A DNA stretch of 64,000 bases, taken from the NCBI GenBank assembly GCA_025677835.1, contig JAIXMR010000129.1:1-64000 (forward strand), given 5' to 3'. The translations under genes were made by a program, and so were the position numbers. Below are positions 24,177 to 36,462 of this stretch, one piece after another. The notes below the pieces were generated by a model. That model searched no databases. It was not told the DNA's origin and worked only from the letters and a program-made list of their open reading frames with translations. The DNA comes from Sporodiniella umbellata. Taxonomy: Eukaryota; Mucoromycota; Mucoromycetes; Mucorales; Rhizopodaceae. Position 1 is the stretch's first letter. Each line of letters begins with the position of its first letter.

Positions 24177-25753
24177 TTATTTACTAATACACATCTATTC
24201 CAGCCAAACTGGATCCGGTAAAACATACAGTATGGGTACAACACTTAACGCAGACGATTCAGAAAACGACGGTAACACAGCACACGCTTTTCTTCTTTTT
24301 CTTCTAGACATTGACGGTTTCTTTTGGCAGGCATTGTTCCTCGTTGTATTATTGAATTGTTTGATGTGTTGAAACTCAAGGAAACGCAAGATTCCGAATT
24401 CAAATATGAAGTCAAAGCGTCCTTTCTTGAGCTTTACAACGAAGAGTTTATTGACCTTTTAGACTCTGCAACCAACAAACGTCGATCGACAGCCAACGAA
24501 GTGTCGATTCGGGAAGACATAGCTGGGCAAATCTATTGGAGTGGTGTCCGAGAGGAGATCTGCTCAAGTCCAGCCGATGTGCTGGCTTTCCTTACACAAG
24601 GCTCGCTCTGTCGTACGACAGGATCGACTGAAATGAATTCCGTCTCTTCACGCTCTCATGCTATTTTCTCCATCGTCCTCAAACAACAAAGGCTTCACGA
24701 AGGCAAGCCAAAGTCATTGATCAGCAAATTCCATTTTGTGGATCTCGCTGGATCTGAAAGAGTAAGCCCCAAGGGGAGGGAAGGGGGATATCACTAACTG
24801 TTTTTTTTTTTTTTTTTTTTTTTTTTTTCCTGAAATCATAGCTCAAAAGAACGCATGCTGAAGGGGATAGGGCTCGAGAGGGTATTGCTATCAACTCAGG
24901 CTTGTTAGCTCTCGGGAATGTGATTTCAGCTTTAGGGGATGAAACTCGAAAGATGACGCATATACCCTACCGAGACAGTAAACTCACCCGTCTTTTACAA
25001 GATTCTCTGGGCGGCAACAGCCAGACATTGATGCTGGCCTGTGTTTCCCCGGCCGATACCAACTTTCAAGAGACACTCAGCACCTTGAAATACGCTAACC
25101 GTGCACGTAACATCAAAAACAAAGTCAGTGTCAATCAAGAATGCACTGGAAACGAAGTCAGCCAGCTGAGAGCCTTGGTGGCCAAATTGAGACTCGAGGC
25201 CTCTCAGCAGGGAGACGCAGCACTCAAAGAACAAATCCGGACGCTCTCAGCCCGTGTGGCTCAGCTGACCCGTGAACGGGATTCGCTCTGGGTCGAGCGG
25301 GCTCTGAACGGCCCAGAGGAGATCCAAACCCATCCCGTCATCGAGCAGTACCAGATGACGATCCAGGCACTTCGGAAAGAACTTCAGGAATCCAAAACCA
25401 CCAAAAAAACTGCCAGAAGAGTCCCCCGTCGACCGGTCGTCACCAAAAGCACCAGCGCATCGCTGCGTAAAAAATACAAAAAGACAGCAGCGGCCAAATC
25501 AGAAGAAGGCGAGGACGAGGAAGATGAAGGCTTTGTGAACGATTTTCAGGAACAGGACCTCATGCGACATGAGGAAGTCAAGGAGAGTATTGCCAAAGTA
25601 CGTGCAGATATTAGAAAAAGTATGGAGGTGCTTGAGCTGGCAAAGGTAAAGTCCCCAATGTAAACCAGAATCTTATCCAATGGCTTAACACTGTTTTCTA
25701 TCTAGCCCTTGGACGATTTAGCGTTAGAAGTAAGGGAACACCAAAACATCACC

Positions 25754-25805
<52 letters not shown>

Positions 25806-27916
25806 GCGTACTGATCCTAGGGCAGGGCGATGAAGAAAATGAACTACAGAGAATGGGCTCACCTCATCTGGATGAGTTTATTCACGACATTGAAGAGCTG
25901 GTAATAGCACAGACCGAAAGAAAGAAAAATTGACTTTGTTAGACACGCCACTCTCTTTCAGAATTCTCAAACCAGACAAGATTCACCGCTCATCTTTCGC
26001 GTATGCTACAACAGATTCACTCGGATATCAAGACAAAAGAAGAGCTCGTAAGCCATCTCGAGAAATCCGAGACAGAATATGCCTTTATGCGTAAAAAGTT
26101 TGATGAAAAGATCAACTTGTTGGAGTTGCAGATAGCCGAAGTGCAAAAGAACGGCACGGCCGGTCGACAAAAACCTGTGGATTCTGACGCCAAAATCAAG
26201 CAGATGACAGCCAAAATCCAAGACTTGACACGAAAATATACCACTGCCACCACCAACGTCCAGTCCGCCCGCAACCAGAACGAATCCGCCCTTCGATCAC
26301 TCAAAAACAGTATTCAGAGACTCGAAGCCGAGAAAAAACGGCTGGCACAACGCATGCGCCTGGAGGCGGAAAAGGTACGTGAAAAGATGTTGAAGCAAGA
26401 ACGCAAGATTCAGCAGCTTCAGAAACAACAGGCGCAATCCAACCAAGCCAAGAAACGGCTCGAAAGAGAGCATGAGGAACAAAAGACGGCCCTCAAAAAA
26501 CGAAGTGAGGAGTGTATCGTCAGTACCGGACAGCTGAAGCAGATGATTCACTTTATGAAAAAAGCAGTACGCGAGGGTGGCATCCTGGACGAAAAGATGT
26601 TGGTGAAGCTCTCGCCGATCATGGGTGGTCATTTTGCCGTCATTGCGCGTGGGGGCGGCCATGGATTTCCCAAGAAGAAGAAAAAGAATCCAACCCCACT
26701 TGGGATTCGAGTCAGCCGTAAAAAACAACTGTTGGATAAAGCCCTGGCTCAGTACGTGCAAGGAAGACAGGCCATTGTGGAGATGGAGCATCTCTTGATT
26801 CGTCGGGAAAGACTCGTCAAGGAAAAAGTAGAGTTAGAAGAAGAAAAAGAACACGTCTACGCCACAGAGAAAGCCCACGAGGAAAGCACCGGCCAGCCGA
26901 TGGATACCATGGCTCTCGAACTGATGGAAGAGCGTATCGATCTGGTGTCTTCGGAAATAGCCTATTTGACGTCGAGAGTCAACAGCATTCAGACCGAGGC
27001 GGCCAAAGAAAGCCTACAGGCAGAGTGTCAACTCGACCTTTTCTTACTTCAAAAACCCACCAAGCATGTTACCTTTGTGGACGAAATCGTCAGCGAAACA
27101 AACGATGAACAACAATGGATGGACGTGGACACCTTCGAAGACCAGTTCACTGTGCCCGTCAATGCCGCGCCAGAAATCGCACACGAAATCACTTGCAGGC
27201 TGATCCGGTCTTTTGAAGCTGACGAGTGTCAGAACATCATCGAAGGCCTCGTAGACGACATTATGGAACTCAAGATGACAGATTACAGAAAACAAGCCAC
27301 GGTCAATGACATGGAGCAGGTCATTGCTGATCTGAAACGTACCTTGAGTCAGAACAAGGAACAAGAGATGCTTGACTTGATCAAGAAGAATACCGCCGAT
27401 CACCCTACTTGTAGTGAAAGATTCATTAGTTTACCCAACTCGCCTGTCGCATCCCCTTTTAATACCATACAACCCATACCCAATACCGCCAGAAGAGAAT
27501 CTGACACTCCCTCGCCTGACCGCTTCTTCAACATGTTTCAAGGAAGAATGTCCTGGCAGCCACAGTCCAAAGAGATTGAAGAGTACATGTCTGACCATAA
27601 CTCCAGTACTTCCTCTATCCGCAGCAGCCATCTCAGGAGGTCTTTGCCTCAATCGCCCGATGGCCTTGCACCTGAAGAATTACCTCAGGAAAATCTCTAT
27701 CACTACCAACGTCCAAGCCCGATACAAAGGTTGCTCAGAAAACCATCGCATGAAAAATCTTCTAGCGTCTTTGACAGATTGGCTCAAACTCCTACTCGCT
27801 CTTCCAGAGCAAAAATCAATTTTCGTCATAGTAGTGGAAGTGTCGAAGATTTGAAAAGTAAATGGGAAGTGGAAGAAAATAGACCTTCGAGTGCAACAAA
27901 CAATCGATTTATTTGA
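23762..27916 (+). CDS. Kinesin-4 type motor protein (KIF4/KIF21-like)
   Basis: Plus-end microtubule motor. Nine exons: 23762-23781, 23827-24027, 24071-24097, 24204-24271, 24331-24761, 24842-25645, 25706-25729, 25826-25900, 25976-27916 (1196 aa). The motor is N-terminal (about 1-345), with the P-loop [12 protein letters not shown], switch [13 protein letters not shown] and switch II DLAGSER. The neck is followed by long coiled coils, and the segment around [20 protein letters not shown] matches the KIF4/KIF21 stalk. The tail is Ser/Pro-rich. The roughly 48-nt A-run at 25756-25803 falls within an intron when the acceptor GGGCAG at 25825 is used, which also restores the acidic frame [11 protein letters not shown]. 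Kinesin-4 proteins work in spindle midzone or cortical microtubule control; which applies here is unknown. Confidence 0.9.
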
Positions 27917-28180
27917 AAATACATTCACACATACACACACACACACCTTTTTTTTTTTTTTTTTTTTTCTTATTTTAAAAATATATACATAGATGTATAC
28001 ATAGATAGATAGATATTTATGTATATATACCAAGTTTGTTTTTATTATCAGCTTAAAAAAAAAAAAATTTTTTTTGGATGAATCGAGATGAAGTTTTGTA
28101 CATGAAAATGATAAAGAGAAAAAGGAGAAGAGGGGGGAGGGGGCATAGATGCTTATTTGTATATATACACTTTTGGGAGA

Positions 28181-28214
<34 letters not shown>

Positions 28215-28218
28215 GGGC
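27917..28218. other. Convergent intergenic spacer
   Basis: The 3' ends of the kines in and GATA/PHD genes meet here. It contains a (CA)n tract (27926-27947), a T-run at 27949-27968, GATA/TATA microsatellite-like sequence near 27985-28030 and a T-run at 28187-28214. No gene was seen. Confidence 0.5.
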
Positions 28219-29509
28219 TTATTTTGTAATGGACTGTCTTTTCTCAATGATCATTGCTTTACTTGGAGCGCACATCAAAGGAAGTCTTTTTCTAGGCAAT
28301 TCAACAACAATTCTCTTTCGCTTGCTGTTTTCACAGCATGTCTTGTCACAGAACCAAGCTCTATCTGAAGCGATCCATTCGTCCGTCAGCTTATCCGGAC
28401 AACACTGTTGATGATAGGCTTTAGGGCAGCCTTCACAGCGTATCAATACGTTGCCTTCCCAAGAATCCTGGCGTTGGCAACCAGAGCAATAGAGTTGAAG
28501 TACAGGTCTATCTCTTTGATCGATGGATTCTTTGACAAAAGCAGTCAGGTCGAGACGAGGCAATTTACAGGCGAACCCATACCCTTTGTAATCACAGCCA
28601 TGCTTATTGCACAATGTTCTTTTACCCCAAGGTCCAGGTCGCCAGTTCACACCTTCGGTCGTACCACAGTACCGGCACCAGTCGATATTGGCTTTGGTCA
28701 ATTTTTGATAGATGGTCGGGTAGGCTGTAGGACGGGGCTCGCTTGGAGGACAATGGCTGTAGCTATCTGGTATAATTTCGGTCTTGCTCTGGAACCTTTG
28801 GGTCAACAGCGTATCCTCCTCAACATACTCCTCTTCAGATTCCCAGGTCGATTCTTCTGACTCAATCTCTGATTCATCGGGTTCTTCGTCTGAGCTTTCT
28901 TGGCTGGCAAAATAATACGCGTCTTGCTTCTGTCGCTTGTTTTGCTGCAAAACAGACTCGGACCATCTTCGTTTCGAACAGGCCGGCTCAGGCTTCTTGT
29001 CCAAAATCTCCAAGCCAAAATCAAACAGGTTTTCCTCTTCCAAAGGCAAAAGCTCGCTTGGGCTCAAAGAGCGATCATCGTCGTCTTCGTCGGTAGAGGC
29101 CACAGAAGGCGACATCTCTCGATCGTTCATGGCTGGTGAAAAAAATACGTCTTTGACGAGATCTTTCTGGTATTCAACTTTGGTATCGTAGGTGATAGTA
29201 GCGTTTTCTAAAGTACGATGGATGGGTATATGCATAGTTGGGTACTACAGTTGGAACATGGATCAGTACAAAAAAAAAAAAAAAAAAAACTCGGAAGCTT
29301 AAACACACAAGAACACTTACAGAGAATTGTTTGTAATACATATTGTAAGCATAGGACTGGCTATGGCTCACATTCGACATAGAAGGCACAACGATCGCAG
29401 ATACCATTTCAGGGGAGCATTCTTTAATGACTGTGGACGGGATTCGGTGATAGGCAGGTCGATACACAGAATAGGTAGGTTTGTGAGGGAGCATTCTAGA
29501 GTAGTTCAT
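28219..29509 (-). CDS. Nuclear protein with GATA-like zinc finger and PHD finger
   Basis: Two exons on the minus strand, 29509-29321 and 29244-28219 (404 aa). After an acidic, Ser-rich region (EDDDDRSLSPSELL, EESTWESEEEYVEED) comes a GATA-like finger beginning CRYCGTTEGVNWRPGPWG and continuing TLCNKHGCDYKGYG. Next is a PHD-type module with CSGCQRQDSWEGNVLIRCEG, CPKAYHQQCCP and WFCDKTC. The C-terminus is basic (KRKRIVVELPRKRLP). The combination points to a chromatin or transcription regulator. The finger departs from canonical GATA (CNACG) by having CNKHGC, so its DNA specificity cannot be assumed. The two exons join in frame at KQFS/YPTMHIPIH. Confidence 0.82.
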
Positions 29510-30064
29510 AAGCTATAATGTGTATTTGAAAAGAAAGTAGAAAGAGTGTAAAGGGAAGATTAAGAAAAAGATGAAGCGGGGGGGGGGAAAAAAACTAGGA
29601 GCACATTTATAGCTTTCAAGGAGGAGGTAATACAATCCTGTGATTGGTTGAAAAGACGCTCGTGAACTAAAATAATGCAGTGTCTAAAAGTTAAAAAAGA
29701 ACGTGCCACTTGTAAATTTTGTCCTACGCACATCAACCCTCCGATTGAATAAGCACATCACACTTTAGGGATCACAGACCATCTAGACTATCTTTGCGAA
29801 AACATACATAAAATAAAGACACAACGTATAGGCACAACGGTTTTCTTTTTTTTTTTTTTTTTTTTGGGAGTGCTGGATGCTACACTCCCTTTCTCAGGCG
29901 CTTACTATTGTATGTAAGATCAGTTTTCCTCGTGCTCGATGTTGCATCTAAAAGCAATAAGGTGCCTTTTCATTTAACGGTCATACTAAAATGAAGATAT
30001 CCACCAGAACAATCAACAATAGCCAGAAAGAAAACGTGCGCACTCTATACATTCGAGCTTTGTT

Positions 30065-30105
<41 letters not shown>

Positions 30106-31544
30106 CTCTCTTGCCTCCCATAATCCTTCTATACAAAACACAATGGCTCTCTTGTCGTTCGGCTATCTTTGAATCTTGGTTTGATTGGCTATGTTTTTAC
30201 ATTCATCAGTCCCAAAAATTTATAGCGCTTTCACCCTTTCCGGAAAATTAAGTAGCACCAGACGTTACACCTGTTTGCATTTCTTTTTTTCTATCTATTT
30301 TTCTCTGTCAACACCACTAACAAGACGGACATCCCATAAAACCTTAAAATTGAGCTATTTTAGGTTCGCTTGGACTTGGAAACCAAAAAGATTCTAAAGA
30401 CCAAACCATCGTAACCAGAGATCAAAACAAACCACCTTTCATAAACACTGCATATTCTGAAAATGAATGCTGCATGTTCTAAAAATAAATGCTGCTTTCC
30501 CTGAAAGTAATATCAACCAAGGCCCTGACATTTTTTTTTGGAAATTTTTCGTTCCTCTTTTTTTTTTTTTTTAGGAGCGCACTACTTAAAATGGGAAGAG
30601 TGGGCTTATATCTGATCAGAACAGGATCTCGTAAATCCGCCTCTGTCGCTTTCGGTTTTTCTAGGCTCTCTTTTAAAACCGCTGAATATTTTTATTAAAA
30701 AAAAGGTAGCGTAATGTGTTTGTGTGTGGTACTTTTAAAGTATTTAGAAAGGGCTCGAATGTGTGTTTTACTTTTCGCTACATTTGCCAGCCAAGACATG
30801 ACCCTACTTTATTAGATAAAACCCGTATTTGAATCAAATCAACCGCTCTAGGTTGGATAGTAGACAATACCATATTTGATAGACTGTTGTTGATAACCAC
30901 CTTTTTTTTTTTTTCTATACCAACGTAAAGCTTAGAGCATAATCTTTCTAAATTTTTTGTAAAATACAATACACAGTTTGCAATTATTTTATAGTTATTA
31001 TACACACATCACTAACTTCTTCAAATCGCTAGAAAATGAAGACCTTTTTCTTTTTTTTTTTTTTTTTTTTTTGTACCCGATTTTGGTAACAAATCGCACA
31101 ATACTTTTTAAATAGAAAATTTATAGATATTGGTGTTTTTGATAGCTACACTGTGCTGGGAGTACAATGTAACCTGACTAAACAAATCAAAAGTGAACAG
31201 TTTGTACCCATTTTGTATTGAGAAGTAAATGCCGGGGGTTTTTTTTTTTTTTTTTTTGTATGGTGTATCATCTATAGAGTCGTCACTAGACAAACACCTT
31301 GCAATTTCCAAACGTTGGATTGTTGTCATGTTTAGCTGCAATCCCCACACTAGCGTTTTAACATCTACTCTGGTGGTAGCTTTATCACTTCAAAAGCGCA
31401 AGCTATAAGTCTGGTATAATGGACGTAATTTATATTAGTGAATTTATTCTAGAAAACGCAATGTTAAAATATTCTAAATTGTATGTTTCAACTGGTACTG
31501 CCACGAAACTTCTTGTCATTTCATTGAAACAGACATGAATACAA

Positions 31545-31579
<35 letters not shown>

Positions 31580-31922
31580 AAATGAGATTAAATATAGTCT
31601 TTGAGATATTCATCAGATGATACTCTTTATGAACTGCGAAGCTTCAAGAAAGGCTGTGAACCAGATCTGAAAAACAAGAGTAAATTAATAGCAGACCTAG
31701 TAAGAATAGTAAACATGGAAATAGACATCATATACTGAAAATCTCTGCTAGAAAAAAGCTGTCTATACTGGTGCCTCTCATCATCCTGCTTGAGCTTGAT
31801 TCAGAAAACAAAAATGCTTAAAGTATAGGAGAAAGTGGCCTTGTTATTAATTTGATGGCCCTTTTCGTTGCTAGTTACCAAGCCTTTTATGTATCTCTTG
31901 TTTCATTATTTGAATATCTAGT
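29510..31922. other. Gene-poor region, start of the repeat-rich island
   Basis: The first 200 bp should be the promoter of the GATA/PHD gene; an inverted CCAAT (GATTGG) lies near 29642. A (CA)n(TA)n microsatellite is at about 30066-30105. T-runs lie at 29847-29866, 30558-30571, 31051-31072 and 31547-31578. Short frames exist on both strands, but none shows family similarity I recognise. Confidence 0.4.
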
Positions 31923-32258
31923 ATGTCGTCGGCACCACGAATAAAATCATTTCAACGCACAGTTAAATTAAAGTCAGCAATTATTCTCAGGAAACTCCAA
32001 CAATGCACATACGAAACTGTCCAAGCTACCTGTCTTTATAAAGCTTTTATGATCTTCAAAACTGGCCATATTCGTTTCAGGAAACTTTTGTTAGAGCCAT
32101 GGATTGTAAGTTTTCAATTTCCAATATATATATACATATATCATTAAAAAAATCGATTTTAGTATACAAACCATTATTTACCGATACTCAAATTACACAA
32201 AAATGCTCCAAGAGTCGAACTCATCTATTTAGGAAATATTGTAACTCATGTACGATAG
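31923..32258 (+). CDS. Small two-exon candidate gene, L51/S25/CI-B8-like (weak)
   Basis: A clean GTAAGT...TTTTAG intron (32106-32162) joins MSSAPRIKSFQRTVKL... to YTNHYLPILKLHKNAP..., giving 92 aa. The pattern 'GHIRFRKLL...LPILKLHKNAPRVELI' loosely resembles mitochondrial ribosomal proteins of the L51/S25/CI-B8 fold, such as mL61/Mrp49, which have a G-x-R/K-F motif followed by LP-L-Y-NP. The match is weak and the surroundings are gene-poor, so this may be a decaying copy or chance. Confidence 0.3.
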
Positions 32259-33624
32259 CTTTTCATGCGTGTGCGTGTGAACACCGTTCGGATATGTTGC
32301 TATATTTTGTCAGTACAACTCAAATAGGTTATCAGTTCCAAATGGAGTAAATGGGTTTCCTTTTTATTTCGTTTTGATACAGTGTCTTGCTTTTGCAAAT
32401 AAAAAATCAACAGTTAAAAATGATAATAAAAAAGTACTATATTGAAAAAAAAAAGGCCCTGGTTGGGCTAAGGTACAAATGTTAAAAAGCTTACAAGAGA
32501 AACTATTCAAAGATATTTTGGGAAGCTCATTACTAATTTTTATGAGCAAAAGTTGGCTAAATCAGTGGTAACCAATAGTTTAGAAAAAAAAAAGCATCAA
32601 GAAAAATGGAAACGTGCCTCTTTTCTTCTTACAATTTCAGATAAACATTTGAGAAACGAACTTTAAGAATTTATGCACACTGTATATGAAAAAACGCCCT
32701 CCTATTTTTTTTTTTTACTTGTAACATTTATTAACGAAAAACTGACAAAGAGCTTTTTCTTCAAAAGTCAGTATACAAAATCGCCTCTGTAGCGATATAC
32801 ATTTAGACTTTGACTCAAACCAAGTATGCAGCCAAAGCATTTCTTTTGTTCTAGACTCCTTTAAAAGTTTGGTTGCAAAAGTGCTAGTCTATAACGCATA
32901 AGCTACCTTATGCTAAGTCCCTATTTAGTCATTTGAAAAACTTGGAGTCGAATTTTCTGTTCTTTTTGGCTCCAAGTTATGGTACTGTTTTTAGAGCAAC
33001 AGGGTAACAACAGAGTAAGCAAGCTTTGGTAATCCAGGTCAAAAATTCAGCTTATAATAATAGTGAATATTGACCATAAATCCTATACAAAAAATCTACA
33101 ATCTGTTTTCTAAACAAGTAAAATCATAGTAGCGTTGTATTATGTCTTTCAATAGCCACCCAAAGATTGTTTAATTGTCTAAGCTCTTCTAAAAAAGAAG
33201 CTTTGGGAAACGTGATTTTCAGTTCCAAAAAAGAAAAGAAAAAAGAACTCTCTAAATGCTTTACAGAGACAAGCCTTTGTACATTGTCTCAGTAAATTTG
33301 GGTTTTCTCCAAGCTCTTTCACTTGAAAAAAAAAAAAAAAAAAAAACAGAGGGGGCTTTTCTGTTGCAGCGTATAAACAAAACGAAATGTTTTTTTTTTT
33401 TTATATATCTACAATACCAAGTATTATAGAAGTACGTATATTTTCTACAAACATTGATATATCTTTCAAGGAAAGTGGCTGTCTAAATACCAAACAAAAC
33501 AAATAAAGGTAATTAGCTCAAGTCTAAATAACCAGCATTTTAAAATATTCACGCGTTTTTTCTTTTAGCAGATGCAATTGCTCGAAATGTTACACCACAA
33601 TAGGAAATTTTGGATATTGGTATG
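32259..33624. other. Gene-poor stretch
   Basis: Nothing recognisable was seen. AT-rich with A and T homopolymers (33326-33345, 33390-33402). No frame with family similarity. Confidence 0.5.
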
Positions 33625-34391
33625 TTTTTATTTTTTGCATTTTTAAAACAGAGCTTTCCTTCCTCTCTGCTGTTAATTTTAGCAGTGCGGCAACACAGTA
33701 ACAACCTTAAAAATAAACCCAAGTGCTCCGATTTATTGTTCGCGTGCGAAAGGTTTTTATATAAACAATTGTAGTGCTTTAATAAACGTGATGTTGAAGC
33801 CAACCCTTTTATTGTTACTGGATTTAAATATACAGAACTTGGTTTCAAAAAAAAAAAAAAAAAAAAAAGGTATTGTTAATAGAACAGGCCATTTATTAAA
33901 AATCGTTTGATCGTAATCTTTTAAAAATTAATACAATCAAACAATAAGTAGAATAATACTACCGCTAGTTGTATTATAAAAGTGATTCAAGACAACTGAT
34001 TATATGTCAACCGTATGGCTTTTTCTTGGCTTATTTCTATTTTTCATTTTTTTATTTGCTTGAGACGGAATGAGTGTCTCAATACTCATCAGATGACGCG
34101 GCCGTTTAAATAAAAGCAGAAATAAGAATTTACATATTCCTCTATAGGTGGGTCGCAGTAAAACTGTAGCATTTCTTTCATTTGGCAATAAGAAAACGCC
34201 GGCTTTTCTTTTAGAGAATACTTTATTGATCAACAAGCTGATAGTATCTTGTTTTTTTCTTCGTTTGACATTCACTGGGAAAAGCTGGTATACAATTTTT
34301 TTTTTTATTTTAAAAAAAAAAATGACAGCTGCACATGCATGCCCTAATCATTTACTGTCTTTTAAAAAAGCTTCGATTGAGTTCGATCAAA
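33625..34391. repeat. Left arm of a 767-bp inverted repeat
   Basis: It is the reverse complement of 35252-36018 with very few differences (homopolymer lengths and isolated bases). With the 860-bp spacer 34392-35251 it could form a long hairpin if transcribed. Short frames inside the arms are mirrored in both copies and show no protein family. Confidence 0.9.
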
Positions 34392-35251
34392 TATGGAGAG
34401 CTTATTGATATTTTCCCCAAAATAGAATGTTATTTAAATATTTTTGCATCAACCGTTAGTATGACAAACGGATCTTCACATTCAAGATATGAATACTAAT
34501 TTGCCAACACTAGCCGAAAATTTTAATTTGAAAGTCAAAACAGGTAGTACTTTATGCTAAATACAGGAAAAACCTGATTGTTTTTTTTTTTTCTAAACAC
34601 AGTAAATAGCATTCACAAGTTATTTACAATGACAAGCAACAGCATCACGAAAGGCAGACGTCGGCTAGCATCTGTTTCTAGTCTGAGGCTATTCTTGGCT
34701 CAAAAAAAAAAAAGAACAATTTTAATGTGGGATATAGTTTTTTTATTTACCGTCTGTTTAATATAAGACTAATCTATTGCTCTGTTTTTAAAAGCAGCAA
34801 TTTAAAGAATACAGCAGTGTGGGTAGATTGAATACTGCAGCAAAACATAGTTCGTTATCTTGTACTTGTTTTAGAAATGTAATTGACAGAGCTTGTTATG
34901 ATTTTATGTAACTGTAGATCCCTTCACTAGCTGGCTGTAACACTCGCTTTTAAACTTTATTGCGACACGTTGTGTATAGATCAAAACAAGTCGTGTGACT
35001 AGTTTCCAATATTAGTCGAATGGGCCCTCTTCTTTGTATGAACGCATTTTGCTTTCTCAAGCCTCAATCCGACCAATGCTCAAGCAAACTTATAGCACAA
35101 CTCTACAAGAATATGTGATCTTAGTACGTCTGGTCACATGTATGTACTGAGTAATACATTTGGCATTTTTAAAACACAGGAATCTTTAACAAAGTCAATG
35201 GAAAGCTGAAATTACGTTCTATGCATAAAATAGACTAAAAGAAACTTTATG
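34392..35251. other. Spacer (loop) between the 767-bp inverted-repeat arms
   Basis: 860 bp of AT-rich DNA. No coding sequence was recognised. Confidence 0.6.
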
Positions 35252-36018
35252 TTTGATCGAACTCAATCGAAGCTTTTTTAAAAGACAGTAAATGATTAGG
35301 GCATGCATGTGCAGCTGTCATTTTTTTTTTTAAAATAAAAAAAAAAATTGTATACCAGCTTTTCCCAGTGAATGTCAAACGAAGAAAAAAACAAGATACT
35401 ATCAGCTTGTTGATCAATAAAGTATTCTCTAAAAGAAAAGCCGGCGTTTTCTTATTGCCAAATGAAAGAAATGCTACAGTTTTACTGCGACCCACCTATA
35501 GAGGAATATGTAAATTCTTATTTCTGCTTTTATTTAAACGGCCGCGTCATCTGATGAGTATTGAGACACTCATTCCGTCTCAAGCAAATAAAAAAATGAA
35601 AAATAGAAATAAGCCAAGAAAAAGCCATACGGTTGACATATAATCAGTTGTCTTGAATCACTTTTATAATACAACTAGCGGTAGTATTATTCTACTTATT
35701 GTTTGATTGTATTAATTTTTAAAAGATTACGATCAAACGATTTTTAATAAATGGCCTGTTCTATTAACAATACCTTTTTTTTTTTTTTTTTTTTTTGAAA
35801 CCAAGTTCTGTATATTTAAATCCAGTAACAATAAAAGGGTTGGCTTCAACATCACGTTTATTAAAGCACTACAATTGTTTATATAAAAACCTTTCGCACG
35901 CGAACAATAAATCGGAGCACTTGGGTTTATTTTTAAGGTTGTTACTGTGTTGTCGCACTGCTAAAATCAACAGCAGAGAGGAAGGAAAGCTCTGTTTTAA
36001 AAATGCAAAAAATAAAAA
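35252..36018. repeat. Right arm of the 767-bp inverted repeat
   Basis: It is the reverse complement of 33625-34391. Its outer boundary coincides with the first base of the 58-bp terminal repeat of the next element (36018). Confidence 0.9.
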
Positions 36019-36075
36019 AGAAAGAATAACATAAATAATTATATAGACTGACTGACAATAGAAATGTCGAAAACC
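36018..36075. repeat. Left 58-bp terminal inverted repeat
   Basis: A perfect reverse complement of 38964-39021. Contains the palindrome-like core AGACTGACTGACAATAG. Confidence 0.9.
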
Positions 36076-36462
36076 GGAGCAAATTTCATTATGGAACACG
36101 TCTCTATCCTATTTAATCTAAAAAAACTTCAAAATATATCAGAATCTATTTCTTTCTACACTTCTTATAAAGAATAGTGTTTTATTCTTATATATTATAC
36201 AATATTTACCTTGGCCAGCAATACTTATCTTTCAGAAGTATTACCTCTTCTATTTTAAACAAATTCTAAAATAGAAAACTATCCTAAACCCCAAATTAAG
36301 ACTAAACTTTTATAGAAATACACGATTTTATTGGTTAGAGACATCTTCCTATGCTGATCCAGCAAAAAAATCAATGACGTTTCATTTTTCAGTTTTTTTT
36401 TTTTTTTTTCAACAATCCCTTCAGACGCGATTTCACTGAAAGGGCATTTCACTTTTTCTCCC

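Noticed and set aside
25709..25933. Polylysine stretch in the kinesin
   Set aside because: The A-run is intronic when donor GTAAGG (25730) and acceptor GGGCAG (25825) are used, and the flanking frames then join correctly.
29880..31000. CRISPR-like or long tandem array in the gene-poor region
   Set aside because: Only microsatellites and homopolymers were seen; no regularly spaced repeats. The organism is a eukaryote.
34000..34275. Duplicated 91-codon frame in both hairpin arms (also 35368-35643)
   Set aside because: Mirrored only because the arms are inverted copies. No family similarity, and the composition is not convincing for a protein.
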